DNA of 64,000 nt from the NCBI RefSeq assembly GCF_000389965.1, contig NC_021191.1, positions 931,501 to 995,500 on the forward strand, given 5' to 3'. Below the pieces are notes generated by a model, which worked only from the letters and a program-made list of their open reading frames with translations, was not told where the DNA came from and made no database searches. Source of the DNA: Actinoplanes sp. N902-109. Its GTDB lineage: Bacteria; Actinomycetota; Actinomycetes; Mycobacteriales; Micromonosporaceae. Position 1 is the stretch's first letter; every line of letters starts with the position of its first letter. Shown here one piece after another: positions 24,532-32,825 of this stretch. The translations under genes and the position numbers were made by a program.

Positions 24532-25338
24532 GTGGTGGACATCGATGCAGCGATCGGGTACGTGGTGGCGCACGGCGACCCGGTCGAGCGGGCACGCCTG
24601 TCCTATCTGCGCACCGGCGCCCAGCCCGCCGACGCCATCCTCGAACGCATCGCCGGCAGCCAGACCCCGGCCGGTGGCTGGCCCGCCGGCGGGGACTCCT
24701 CGGTGCCCTCGATCGACGCGACCTGTTTCCGGCTGGCCGAGCTCGACGACCTGGGCGGCCTGCACGGGCCGCCGGTCGACCGGGCGCTCGCCTGGCTCGC
24801 CGGGCGTCAGCGGTCCGACGGCAGCTGGCAGGAGGACGAGGCCCTGGCCGCGGAGGCGCCGCCGTGGGCGTTGCCCGGCGACCCGGAGGCCACGCTCTAC
24901 CTGACCGCCGTCGCCGGTTTCTGGATGACAGTCGCCGAGCTGGCGGCGCATCCACACCACGAGGAACGCGCACGGTACGCCGACGCGCTGGCCTCAGCCG
25001 CCCGGTTCGTGGTGGCCCAGCTGCGCGAGGACGGCACCTGGCCGTCGTTCCTGGCGGCCGGCTGGCACGCCGCCGGGCTGCTGCACGAGGCCCGGTTCTT
25101 CTACGAGTCGGCCCGCATGCGGTTCGTCCTCGGCGACCGCCTCGACGACATGTCCCCGGCCGACGTGGCCAACATGGCCGCGGCCCTGCGCCGGGTCGAT
25201 CTCGGCGACGATCAGCTGCTCCACAGCGCCCGCAAGCGGCTGGGGGAGACCCAGCGCACCGATGGCGGCTGGGACAGCGACGAGGGGCCGGTCTTCGACG
25301 TCAACACCACCCTGACCGCGATCCGGGCCTGCCGATGA
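24532..25338 (+). CDS. Prenyltransferase/squalene-cyclase-like repeat protein
   Basis: 268 residues of alpha-helical repeats with QW-type motifs: QTPAGGW near 42, QRSDGSW near 92 and QRTDGGW near 245, as in squalene-hopene cyclases and terpene synthases of the (alpha/alpha)6 type. It is about half the size of a hopene cyclase and no DXDD motif is seen, so it is probably a single-barrel relative of unknown substrate and may not be catalytic. Leaderless GTG start at 24532 (24535 also possible). Confidence 0.75.
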   Translation: MVDIDAAIGYVVAHGDPVERARLSYLRTGAQPADAILERIAGSQTPAGGWPAGGDSSVPSIDATCFRLAELDDLGGLHGPPVDRALAWLAGRQRSDGSWQEDEALAAEAPPWALPGDPEATLYLTAVAGFWMTVAELAAHPHHEERARYADALASAARFVVAQLREDGTWPSFLAAGWHAAGLLHEARFFYESARMRFVLGDRLDDMSPADVANMAAALRRVDLGDDQLLHSARKRLGETQRTDGGWDSDEGPVFDVNTTLTAIRACR

Positions 25339-25380
25339 CCGCCGGGCGCGGGCGATGAGCGCCGGGAAAGCCGAAGACCG

Positions 25381-26154
25381 ATGATCGCGTACGACGACCA
25401 CGGCCACGGCCACCCCACGCTGGTGGCGATCGCCGGGGGAGCCGCCCGCCACCCGGACTACCTCGGCGACCTGGCCGGGCTGTCGGCCGGGCACCGCCTG
25501 ATCCGGCCGCACCTGCGGGGCGTCGGGCGCACCCCGCTGACCGGCGGCGGCTCGTACCGCGAGCAGACCCCGGATCTCGACGACCTGCGGGCCGGACTGG
25601 GGCTGGACCGGATGGTCCTGCTCGCGCACTCGGCCGGCACCCGCCTGGCGATGCACTACGCCGTCCGGTTTCCCGACCGGGTCGCGGCGCTGGTGCTGAT
25701 CACCCCGCCGGCGGCGGATCTGGTGGCAGTGCCCTCGGACGCCGGGGAGCTGATCGCCGCCCGGGCCGGTGACCCGGTGATCGACGCTGCGGTGGCGGCG
25801 CGCAGCACCCTTCACCACGACGATGCCTGGTGGCGGGTTGTCGCGCCGCTGGGCTACGCGCGGTGGGGCACCGTCGAGCGGGAGCACGCCCGGGTGGGCG
25901 AGATCAACTTCGCGGCCAACCAGGCGTTCCGGATGCTCGACCCGCCCGGTGACCTGACCGCCGTCACCGCGCCGGTGCTGGTTGTCGCCGGTGCTCAGGA
26001 CTGTCTCACCGGGTTCGAGCCGGTGGCCGCGCTGGCCGGGGTCTTCCCCCGCGGCGAGCTGGCCGTGATCGAGGACTGCGGGCACTACCCGTGGGTCGAG
26101 CAGCCCGCCGCTTTCCGGCGGGCCGTCGACGCCTTCCTCGCTCAGCGGGTGTGA
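25381..26154 (+). CDS. Alpha/beta-hydrolase
   Basis: 257 residues. Nucleophile Ser in AHSAGT, catalytic acid probably in VAGAQDCLTG, catalytic His in DCGHYPWVEQP, the pattern of proline-iminopeptidase or haloperoxidase-like hydrolases. No signal peptide. Substrate unknown. It follows the cyclase-like gene by 42 nt on the same strand and its 3' end overlaps the proA 3' end by 13 bases, convergently. Confidence 0.87.
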   Translation: MIAYDDHGHGHPTLVAIAGGAARHPDYLGDLAGLSAGHRLIRPHLRGVGRTPLTGGGSYREQTPDLDDLRAGLGLDRMVLLAHSAGTRLAMHYAVRFPDRVAALVLITPPAADLVAVPSDAGELIAARAGDPVIDAAVAARSTLHHDDAWWRVVAPLGYARWGTVEREHARVGEINFAANQAFRMLDPPGDLTAVTAPVLVVAGAQDCLTGFEPVAALAGVFPRGELAVIEDCGHYPWVEQPAAFRRAVDAFLAQRV

Positions 26155-27380
26155 CCGTTCCCCGTCACCACGTACTTGGTCGAGGTCAGTTCGGGCAGGC
26201 CCATCGGGCCGCGGGCGTGCAGCTTCTGGGTGCTGATGCCGATCTCGGCGCCGAAACCGAACTCGCCGCCGTCGGTGAACCGGGTCGATGCGTTGATCAT
26301 CACGGCGGCGGCGTCGACCCCGGCGGTGAAGCGGCGGGTCGCGGTGACGTTCTCGCTGACGATCGCCTCGGTGTGGCCGGTGCCGTACCGGCGGATGTGG
26401 TCGAGGGCGTCGTCGAGGGTGTCCACCACGGCGACCGAGATGTCCGCCGACAGGTATTCCGTGCCCCAGTCCTCGTCGGTGGCCGCGACCACGCCGTCGA
26501 GCCCGGTCACCCGGGCGTCACCGTGCACGGTCACGCCCTTGCCGATCAGCTCCTCGACCACGAGCGGCAGGAACGTGTCGGCCAGCGCCGCGTGCACGAG
26601 CAGCGACTCGGCGGTGTTGCAGGTCGACAGCCGCTGGGTCTTGGAGTTGAGCACGACGGCGAGGGCCTTCTCGAGGTCGGCGTGCTCGTCCACGTACACA
26701 TGGCAGTTGCCGACACCGGTCTCGATCACCGGGACCGTCGACTCCTCGACCACCGTCTTGATCAGCGAGGCGCCGCCGCGCGGGATGAGCACGTCGACCA
26801 GGCCGCGGGCGCGCATCAGTTCCTTGACCGAGTCACGGGTGGTGGCGTCGAGCAGCTGGATCGCGTCGGCCGGCAGGCCCGCCTCGGTGACCGCTGACTG
26901 CAGCACCGCCACGATCGCCGCGTTGGAGCTCATGGCCGAGCCGGACCCGCGCAGCAGCGCCGCGTTGCCGGACTTGAGGCAGATGCCCGCCGCGTCCGCC
27001 GTGACGTTGGGGCGGCCCTCGTAGATGATGCCGACCACGCCGAACGGCACCCGGATCTGGCGCAGCTCCAGCCCGTTGGCCAGGGTCGAGCCGCGCACCA
27101 CGTCGCCGACCGGGTCGGGCAGCACGGCCAGCTGACGCAGCCCGTCGGCCATCGCGGCGACGCGCTCCGCGGTCAGCGTCAGCCGGTCGATCATCGCCTC
27201 CGACAGCCCGGCCGCGCGGGCGTTGCCGATGTCCACACCGTTCGCGGCGACGATGTCGTCGGTCCGCTCCACGAGGCGCGCCGCCATGAGCAGCAGCGCG
27301 GCGTCCTTCTCGGCGCGGGTGGCGGCGGCCAGCTCGATCGCGGCGACCCGGGCGGCTGCGGCCTGTTCGAGCACACTCAT
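26142..27380 (-). CDS. proA: Gamma-glutamyl phosphate reductase
   Basis: Second step of proline synthesis: NADPH reduction of gamma-glutamyl phosphate to glutamate semialdehyde. An aldehyde-dehydrogenase fold of 412 residues with catalytic Cys in QRLSTCNTAE and cofactor region GRPNVTADAAGICLKSGNA. The ATG at 27380 is used; a TTG at 27392 is in frame but would overlap the proB stop region. It lies 12 nt after proB in one operon. Confidence 0.97.
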   Translation of the reverse strand: MSVLEQAAAARVAAIELAAATRAEKDAALLLMAARLVERTDDIVAANGVDIGNARAAGLSEAMIDRLTLTAERVAAMADGLRQLAVLPDPVGDVVRGSTLANGLELRQIRVPFGVVGIIYEGRPNVTADAAGICLKSGNAALLRGSGSAMSSNAAIVAVLQSAVTEAGLPADAIQLLDATTRDSVKELMRARGLVDVLIPRGGASLIKTVVEESTVPVIETGVGNCHVYVDEHADLEKALAVVLNSKTQRLSTCNTAESLLVHAALADTFLPLVVEELIGKGVTVHGDARVTGLDGVVAATDEDWGTEYLSADISVAVVDTLDDALDHIRRYGTGHTEAIVSENVTATRRFTAGVDAAAVMINASTRFTDGGEFGFGAEIGISTQKLHARGPMGLPELTSTKYVVTGNGHTR

Positions 27381-27392
27381 GATGCTTTCCAA

Positions 27393-28514
27393 TCAGAGGA
27401 GGACCAGGTCGTCGCGGTGGACGACCTCACGTTCGTAGCCCGGCCCAAGCGTCGCGGCCAGCTCGGGTGTGGTGCGCCCGAGCAGCGCGGGCAGCTCGAC
27501 CGCGTCATAGTTGACCAGCCCGCGGGCCACCGGGGCACCGGAGCCGGCGTCGACCAGGTCCACCGGGTCGCCGGCCGCGAACGAGCCGTCCACGGCGGTG
27601 ATGCCGGCCGGCAGCAGCGACTTGCGCCGGGCCACGACGGCGGTCACCGCGCCCGGGTCGAGGTGCAGCCGGCCGCGCGGGGCGGTGGCGTGGGCCAGCC
27701 AGAACAACCGGGCGGCGGGCCGGTTGGCCACGGCGTGGAACAGCGTGCCGACCTCGTCACCGGCCAGCGCCGGGGCGGCCAGCGGGGCCGCGGTCAGCAC
27801 CACCGGGATGCCGAACCCGGTCGCGATCCGGGCCGCCTCCACCTTGGTGACCATGCCACCGGTGCCGACCCCGGCCTTGCCCGCGCTGCCGATGGCGATC
27901 CCGGCGAGATCGGATTCGGTACGCACGGCAGCGATCCGCCGCGAGCCCGCCGCGGCCGGGTCGCCGGTGTAGAGCGCATCCACGTCGGACAGCAGCACCA
28001 GCAGGTCGGCCTGCACCAGCGCGGCCACCAGCGCGGCCAGCCGGTCGTTGTCGCCGAACCGGATCTCCTCGGTGGCGACCGTGTCGTTCTCGTTGACGAT
28101 CGGCACCGCCCCGAGGTCGAGCAGCTTGCGCAGCGTGCGGTCGGCGTTGCGGTAGTGCTTGCGGCGGGTCACGTCGTCGACGGTGAGCAGCACCTGGCCC
28201 ACGGTCAGCCCGTGCCGCGCGAAACCGGTGGCGTACCGCCCGATCAGCAGCCCCTGGCCCACCGACGCCGCCGCCTGCTGGGTGGCCAGGTCGCGCGGTC
28301 GGCGGGGCAGCTGCAACGGGGCGAGCCCGGCGGCGATGGCGCCGCTCGAGACGAGCACCACCTCACGCCCCTGGACGGCCAGCCCGCCGAGCACGTCGAC
28401 CAGGGCGTCGACGCGCAGATCGTCGATCCCCCCGGCGGCCGTGGTCAGCGAGGACGACCCCACCTTGACCACGATCCGGCGAGCTCCGGTCACCTCTTCG
28501 CGCACCCGGACCAT
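27393..28514 (-). CDS. proB: Glutamate 5-kinase
   Basis: First step of proline synthesis, ATP-dependent phosphorylation of glutamate. 373 residues: amino-acid-kinase domain (VVKVGSSSL, then SSGAIAAG, and FGDNDRLAALVA) and a C-terminal PUA domain (~280-365, GRLHLDPGA, LLPAGI). Length is normal. The frame is open far upstream to 30047, but that part is antisense to real genes; ATG 28514 starts the homology. Feedback control by proline is expected for the family. Confidence 0.97.
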   Translation of the reverse strand: MVRVREEVTGARRIVVKVGSSSLTTAAGGIDDLRVDALVDVLGGLAVQGREVVLVSSGAIAAGLAPLQLPRRPRDLATQQAAASVGQGLLIGRYATGFARHGLTVGQVLLTVDDVTRRKHYRNADRTLRKLLDLGAVPIVNENDTVATEEIRFGDNDRLAALVAALVQADLLVLLSDVDALYTGDPAAAGSRRIAAVRTESDLAGIAIGSAGKAGVGTGGMVTKVEAARIATGFGIPVVLTAAPLAAPALAGDEVGTLFHAVANRPAARLFWLAHATAPRGRLHLDPGAVTAVVARRKSLLPAGITAVDGSFAAGDPVDLVDAGSGAPVARGLVNYDAVELPALLGRTTPELAATLGPGYEREVVHRDDLVLL

Positions 28515-28553
28515 TCTGCTCGCCGGGGGCTGCGGCGCCGACTCGACATCCCA

Positions 28554-28559
28554 TATCGT
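28554..28559 (+). promoter_or_regulatory. -10 box of leaderless atl gene
   Basis: TATCGT, 7 nt before GTG 28567; lies 40 bp from the divergent proB start. Confidence 0.4.
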
Positions 28560-28566
28560 GGCGGCC

Positions 28567-28869
28567 GTGACCCCGGACGAGTACGTCGAAGAGGTTCTCA
28601 AGCTCGTGGAGGCCATCCCCGAGGGCCGCGTCATGTCGTACGGCGCGGTCGCGGACGCGCTGGCCGAGCGCTCCGGCCGCAACTCCGCCCGGCAGGTCGG
28701 CACGATCATGGCCCGGCACGGCGGGGGAGTGCCCTGGCACCGCGTGGTCACCAGCTCGGGCCGGATGCCGCCCGGGCACGAACAGGAAGCCCGCCAACGG
28801 CTGCTCAGCGAGGGCGTCCCCCTGCGTGGCGAGCATGTCGACATGTCCCGAGCAGGATGGATGCCCTGA
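28567..28869 (+). CDS. atl: Alkyltransferase-like protein (ATL) of the MGMT family
   Basis: A 100-residue DNA-binding domain of O6-alkylguanine transferases in which the acceptor Cys of PCHRV is Trp (PWHRV, W57). The Arg finger lies in NSARQVG (R42). ATL proteins flip out alkylated guanine without repairing it and hand the lesion to nucleotide excision repair. The length is that of E. coli and yeast ATLs. Leaderless GTG start. Its stop overlaps the next start (TGATG). Confidence 0.92.
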   Translation: MTPDEYVEEVLKLVEAIPEGRVMSYGAVADALAERSGRNSARQVGTIMARHGGGVPWHRVVTSSGRMPPGHEQEARQRLLSEGVPLRGEHVDMSRAGWMP

Positions 28870-29636
28870 TGGAGCGAGGAAAGCCCAGCCGCACGGCGTA
28901 CAGCGCCGCCCTCTACCGCGCCGAGCACCAGGTCCTGGATGGCGCTTCCGTGCTGCGGGACCCCTTGGCGGTACGGCTCACCGGCCGGCGCGATCGGGAA
29001 AGCCGCACGGCGTTGCGCCTGTTCATCGCGATGCGCTCCCGGTTCGCCGAGGACGCGCTGGCCGCGGCGGTGGCCCGGGGCACCCGCCGGCTCGTGATCC
29101 TGGGGGCGGGGCTGGACACGTTCGCCTACCGGAACCCGTACGACAACCTCGATGTTGTCGAGGTCGACCACCCGGACACCCAGGCCTGGAAGCGGGCCCG
29201 GCTGCGCGAGGCGGGCATCGAGCCACCGCCGTCGGTGCACTACCAGCCGGTCGACTTCGAGCGCGACGCGCTGCACATCGAGCCGGGCGCGTTCGTCATC
29301 TGGCTGGGCGTGGTGCCGTACCTGACCCAGGCCGCGATCGACGCCACCCTGGCAGCCATCCCCGCGGACGTGGTGTTCGACTACGGCATGCCACCGTCGT
29401 CGATGCCGGACGATCGCCGGGCCGGCCTGGAAGCCCGCGCCGACCGGGTGGCGGGCCTCGGCGAGCCGTGGCGCACGTTCTACCGCCCGGCGGAACTCGC
29501 GGAGGTGCTGCGCGAGCGCGGCTTCGCCGTGGTCGAGGATCTGGGCCCGGCCCAGCTGGCGCAGCGCTATCTCGACCGGACCGACCTGCCCGCCGACACC
29601 CCCGGCGGCCACGTGATCCACGCCCGGCGAGGCTAA
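28869..29636 (+). CDS. SAM-dependent methyltransferase, leucine-carboxyl-methyltransferase-like
   Basis: 255 residues. The N-terminus KPSRTAYSAALYRAEHQVLD and the SAM motif VILGAGLDTFAYR are hallmarks of the bacterial LCMT/PPM1-type (TIGR00027-like) O-methyltransferases often seen in actinomycetes. The acidic strand VVEVDHP ends motif II. Substrate unknown. ATG 28869 overlaps the atl stop by one base; ATG 28857 is an alternative. Its stop overlaps the convergent TetR stop by 4 bases. Confidence 0.88.
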   Translation: MERGKPSRTAYSAALYRAEHQVLDGASVLRDPLAVRLTGRRDRESRTALRLFIAMRSRFAEDALAAAVARGTRRLVILGAGLDTFAYRNPYDNLDVVEVDHPDTQAWKRARLREAGIEPPPSVHYQPVDFERDALHIEPGAFVIWLGVVPYLTQAAIDATLAAIPADVVFDYGMPPSSMPDDRRAGLEARADRVAGLGEPWRTFYRPAELAEVLRERGFAVVEDLGPAQLAQRYLDRTDLPADTPGGHVIHARRG

Positions 29637-30307
29637 CGCAGGCCGATCCAGTCGCTCGCCGCGCGCATCTGGAACCCGAAGAACTCCCGCCGGGCCTCGA
29701 CCACATTGGTGAGCTGCCCGAACAACTCCGCGTTGACGGCGCCGCAGAGCTGCACCCAGCCGGCCATCGTCCGCCCGGCCACCTGCGGCGCCACACCGGG
29801 CCGCACGTATCCGGCGAGCCCGAGGAAGTCCTGCGCCAACGGCCCGTCGACCGGCTCGCCGTCGGCCACCTTCCCGGCCGCTGCGGCGTCCCGCACGACC
29901 CGGGCCAGCGCCATGATCACCCGGGTCGCCGAGGCCACCGTGTCGGTGGGCGCGCGATACCCCGGCACCGGGCTGCCGTAGATGAGCGCCCACTGATGCG
30001 GGTCGGCCAGCGCCCACTCCCGTACGGCATGACACACCGCCAGCCACTGCTCCGGGAAAGACCCCTCGTGCGGCACAGCCTCGGCGGCGGCCCCCAGCGC
30101 GTCGTACGCATCGATGATCAAAGCCGTGAGCAGCTCGTCCCGGCTGGCGAAATACCGGTACACCGCGGACGACGCCATCCCGAGATCCCGCGCCACCGCC
30201 CGCAACGACAGATCGGCCCCCTGCGTCGCCAGCTGCCGCCGAGCCATCGCCTTGATCTCGTCAGCCATCTCGGCGCGGATCCGCGCCCGCAACGAAGCGG
30301 CCTTCAT
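29633..30307 (-). CDS. TetR-family transcriptional regulator
   Basis: 224 residues. HTH at ~38-62 (LRAVARDLGMASSAVYRYF) and a C-terminal domain of the WHG/TetR_C_13 type (SPVPGYRAPTD). Start ATG 30307 (MKAASLRARI) fits the family; nine extra upstream residues in the open frame do not. No adjacent target gene is obvious. Confidence 0.9.
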   Translation of the reverse strand: MKAASLRARIRAEMADEIKAMARRQLATQGADLSLRAVARDLGMASSAVYRYFASRDELLTALIIDAYDALGAAAEAVPHEGSFPEQWLAVCHAVREWALADPHQWALIYGSPVPGYRAPTDTVASATRVIMALARVVRDAAAAGKVADGEPVDGPLAQDFLGLAGYVRPGVAPQVAGRTMAGWVQLCGAVNAELFGQLTNVVEARREFFGFQMRAASDWIGLR

Positions 30308-30352
30308 GCGACCAGTGTGCCACCCCGAGAGCACCGCTCCGGCGCGCCTGAG

Positions 30353-31756
30353 TCAGAGGCGGAGGCCGACGCCGCTGCGGCGGGGGTCGCCGGCCGGGCC
30401 GCCGGTGGCGACCGCGGTGACGCCGCCGAAATAGTGGTTGAGGGCGGGCCACTGTTTGATCTGCCAGCCGGCCGTGGCCAGGGCGGCCAGCTCCTCGCGG
30501 GGACAGCCGGGCTCGGCGTGCACGGTGTCGTCGACCACGTGGAAGCGGGGACGGGCCAGCGCCGCCGGGGTGTCCAGGCCGTCGACGAGGACGCCGAGGA
30601 GGCTGCCGATCAGGGCCGTGCGGATACGGGAGGCGCCCGCCGAGCCGGCCGCCATGCGCAGGGTGCCGGTGTCGTCGGTGACCACGAGCGGGCACATGTT
30701 GGAGGCCATGCGGCGGCCCGGGGCCAGGTCGTCGGTGAGCAGCTCGCCCTCGCCGAGCATGGAGTTGAAGTTGATGCCCAGGCCCGGCAGCCAGACGCCG
30801 GCGCCCAGACCCATGGTGGTGGTGATGACGCAGGCGTTGCCGTCCGGGTCGACGACCGAGACGTTGGTGGTGTCGCCGATCTTCTGCCGGCCGCTGTCGC
30901 GCAGGGCGGCGGCCAGCGCGACCGCGCGGGCGGGCCCGGGCAGCGTGGCGACGTCCGCCGGGAGGGCGGCGATCGTGTGCACCGTACGGTTGAGGTCGTG
31001 CCGGCCGCGCACCGTGTACGAACCCAGCACCGCCTCCCCCACCGCGGTTTCGAGCACCCGGTAGGAGGCGAGGTCGAGCGGCCCGAGCGCGCCACCCGCG
31101 GCCCGCACGGTGTCGACGATCAGCCCCGCGTAGGCGCCGGTGTAGAACAGCTGGGGCCCGTCGGTGGCGAGTGCCTCCAGTGCGGTGGCCAGCCCGGCGT
31201 GGAAGAGGCGTTCCCCGCCGCGCAGGAGTCGCCCGCCCGGTGTGTAGATGGCGGCGCCCTCCCCGTACGCGAGGGCGGGGGCGCAAGCCTCCAGCGTCAG
31301 AGCATGGGCCGGCGGCAGTGGCACGCCGGTGACCGCGAGTTCGTGCGCGGGGGCCACGATCCGGTCCCAGGGCAGCCGTCCCCAGCGCCGGTGCACCTCG
31401 CCGCAGCCCGCGGGCACGCCCGGGACGGCCACGCTCGCGCCACCGATGGCGTACACCTGGGGCATGCCGCCGAAGAACACGTCGATGGCGACCATCGGCC
31501 CGGGTTCGCAGTCGCCGTCGAGGCCGGGCACAGCCACGAAGAAGTCGAGACAGGTGACCTCGCCCGAGGCGGCGTCGAAGTAGGTGGCGAACCCGCCGCC
31601 ACCGAGCCCGGTGTAGACGGTTTCGGCCACGCAGGTGGCGAGCACGGCGGCGACCGCGGCGTCGGCGGCGCTGCCCCCGGCGCGCAGGATCTCCAGGCCG
31701 GCGGCTGCGGTGGCCGGATGGCTGGCGGCGACTCCCGCCGCGACCGGGTTGTCCAT
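30353..31756 (-). CDS. Gamma-glutamyltransferase-family (Ntn) hydrolase
   Basis: 467 residues of the Ntn-hydrolase GGT fold. The new N-terminal nucleophile after self-cleavage would be T296 in GDTTNVSVVD. The small-subunit substrate region GSAGASRIR is present. It is shorter than E. coli Ggt (580) and has no signal peptide, so it may act inside the cell, for example on glutathione- or acyl-type gamma-glutamyl compounds. ATG 31756 lies 7 nt after TACGCT, a leaderless start. Divergent from nuoB. Confidence 0.88.
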   Translation of the reverse strand: MDNPVAAGVAASHPATAAAGLEILRAGGSAADAAVAAVLATCVAETVYTGLGGGGFATYFDAASGEVTCLDFFVAVPGLDGDCEPGPMVAIDVFFGGMPQVYAIGGASVAVPGVPAGCGEVHRRWGRLPWDRIVAPAHELAVTGVPLPPAHALTLEACAPALAYGEGAAIYTPGGRLLRGGERLFHAGLATALEALATDGPQLFYTGAYAGLIVDTVRAAGGALGPLDLASYRVLETAVGEAVLGSYTVRGRHDLNRTVHTIAALPADVATLPGPARAVALAAALRDSGRQKIGDTTNVSVVDPDGNACVITTTMGLGAGVWLPGLGINFNSMLGEGELLTDDLAPGRRMASNMCPLVVTDDTGTLRMAAGSAGASRIRTALIGSLLGVLVDGLDTPAALARPRFHVVDDTVHAEPGCPREELAALATAGWQIKQWPALNHYFGGVTAVATGGPAGDPRRSGVGLRL

Positions 31757-31763
31757 TTACCGA

Positions 31764-31804
31764 AGCGTAGAGGTCGCCGGGCCGGGACGGCGGCAAGGTA
31801 GCGT
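31764..31804. promoter_or_regulatory. Divergent leaderless promoters of ggt and nuoB
   Basis: TACGCT on the minus strand (31769-31764) is 7 nt before ATG of the ggt gene; TAGCGT on the plus strand (31799-31804) is 6 nt before the nuoB GTG. The two -10 boxes are 29 bp apart, so their -35 regions overlap. Confidence 0.45.
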
Positions 31805-31810
31805 TGCGGC

Positions 31811-32353
31811 GTGGCCGGTCTGCCTGGAGTCGTCGGTGATCCCATCAAGTTCGTGCTGAACTGGGGGCGCCGCTATTCGCTGTGGGTGTTCAACTTCGGC
31901 CTGGCCTGCTGCGCGATCGAGTTCATCGCGACCAGCATGAGCCGGCACGACTTCATGCGGATGGGGGTGATCCCGTTCGCGCACGGCCCCCGCCAGGCCG
32001 ATCTGATGGTCGTGTCGGGCACCGTCACCGACAAGATGGCCCCGGCGATCAAGCGGCTCTACGACCAGATGCCCGAGCCCAAGTATGTGATCTCGTTCGG
32101 TTCTTGTTCCAACTCGGGCGGGCCGTACTGGGATTCGTACTCGGTGACCAAGGGGGTCGACCAGATCATCCCGGTCGACGTCTACGTCCCGGGTTGCCCG
32201 CCGCGGCCGGAGGCGCTGCTGCACGGCATCCTGCAGTTGCAGGAGAAGATCGCCCGGGAGCAGTCGGGTCCCGGCGGGGTGTCCCGGCCGGATCCGCTGG
32301 CTCCCCGGACGGCCGATTCGCTCACGGCTCCGGTGGTGCGTCCCCCGGCGTGA
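31811..32353 (+). CDS. nuoB: NADH-quinone oxidoreductase subunit B-like protein
   Basis: 180 residues, carries the N2 [4Fe-4S] cluster next to the quinone site in complex I. Ligands C33-C34 (LACCAIEF), C99 (FGSCSN) and C129 (VPGCPPRPE) are all present. The C-terminus ends in a Pro/Ser tail. It stands alone with a leaderless start; nuoA, which normally precedes it, and nuoD, its direct partner, are absent. Probably a second-copy complex-I-like set; the full nuoA-N operon is expected elsewhere in the genome. The 3' end overlaps the convergent GNAT gene by 32 bases. Confidence 0.93.
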   Translation: MAGLPGVVGDPIKFVLNWGRRYSLWVFNFGLACCAIEFIATSMSRHDFMRMGVIPFAHGPRQADLMVVSGTVTDKMAPAIKRLYDQMPEPKYVISFGSCSNSGGPYWDSYSVTKGVDQIIPVDVYVPGCPPRPEALLHGILQLQEKIAREQSGPGGVSRPDPLAPRTADSLTAPVVRPPA

Positions 32354-32759
32354 GGAGCAGCTGCAGGCCGAGGTCCGGGCTCTCGGTGAAGCCGAACTTG
32401 CGATAGAGCGGCTGGCCCGCCGCGCTGCCGAGCAGGTTGACGTAGGCGCCGGGCGGGGCGTGCTCGCGGATCCGCGCCAGCAGTGTCGACAAGATGACAC
32501 TGCCCAGACCTTGCCGCTGGTGGCCGGGGAGCACCGCCATGTCCGCGATGTGGAAGTACCAGGCCCCGTCGCCGATGATCCGGCCCATCGCGACCGGCCC
32601 GCCGTCCGGCCCGGTGACGTAACAGCCGAACCAGGTCCCGGCGGCCACACCGGCGGCCTGCCCGGCGCTCTTGGGGGTGAGTCCGGACTGCTCCCGCAGC
32701 GCCAGGTAGGCATCGACGTCAGGCACCCCGGTCCGCAAGGTGTAAGCAGCGAGATCCAT
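32322..32759 (-). CDS. GNAT-family N-acetyltransferase
   Basis: 145 residues with the acetyl-CoA motif A (VLPGHQRQGLGSVIL) and the downstream NLLGSAAGQPLYRKFGF. Substrate unknown. No Shine-Dalgarno sequence is seen before ATG 32759. Confidence 0.9.
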   Translation of the reverse strand: MDLAAYTLRTGVPDVDAYLALREQSGLTPKSAGQAAGVAAGTWFGCYVTGPDGGPVAMGRIIGDGAWYFHIADMAVLPGHQRQGLGSVILSTLLARIREHAPPGAYVNLLGSAAGQPLYRKFGFTESPDLGLQLLLTPGDAPPEP

Positions 32760-32812
32760 TTCGCTAGTTACTCATCCGGGCGGTTCGGCGTCAAGCGGTG
32801 GCGGTCCGGGGT

Positions 32813-32818
32813 TACCCT
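32813..32818 (+). promoter_or_regulatory. -10 box of leaderless DUF2252 gene
   Basis: TACCCT, 7 nt before ATG 32826. Confidence 0.4.
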
Positions 32819-32825
32819 GCGAATC

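Noticed and set aside
24532..25338. Full squalene-hopene cyclase
   Set aside because: Less than half the family length and no DXDD motif.
28826..31801. Plus-strand frame of 991 residues
   Set aside because: It runs over the methyltransferase in another frame and antisense to TetR and ggt; no domain, Arg/Gly/His-rich composition.
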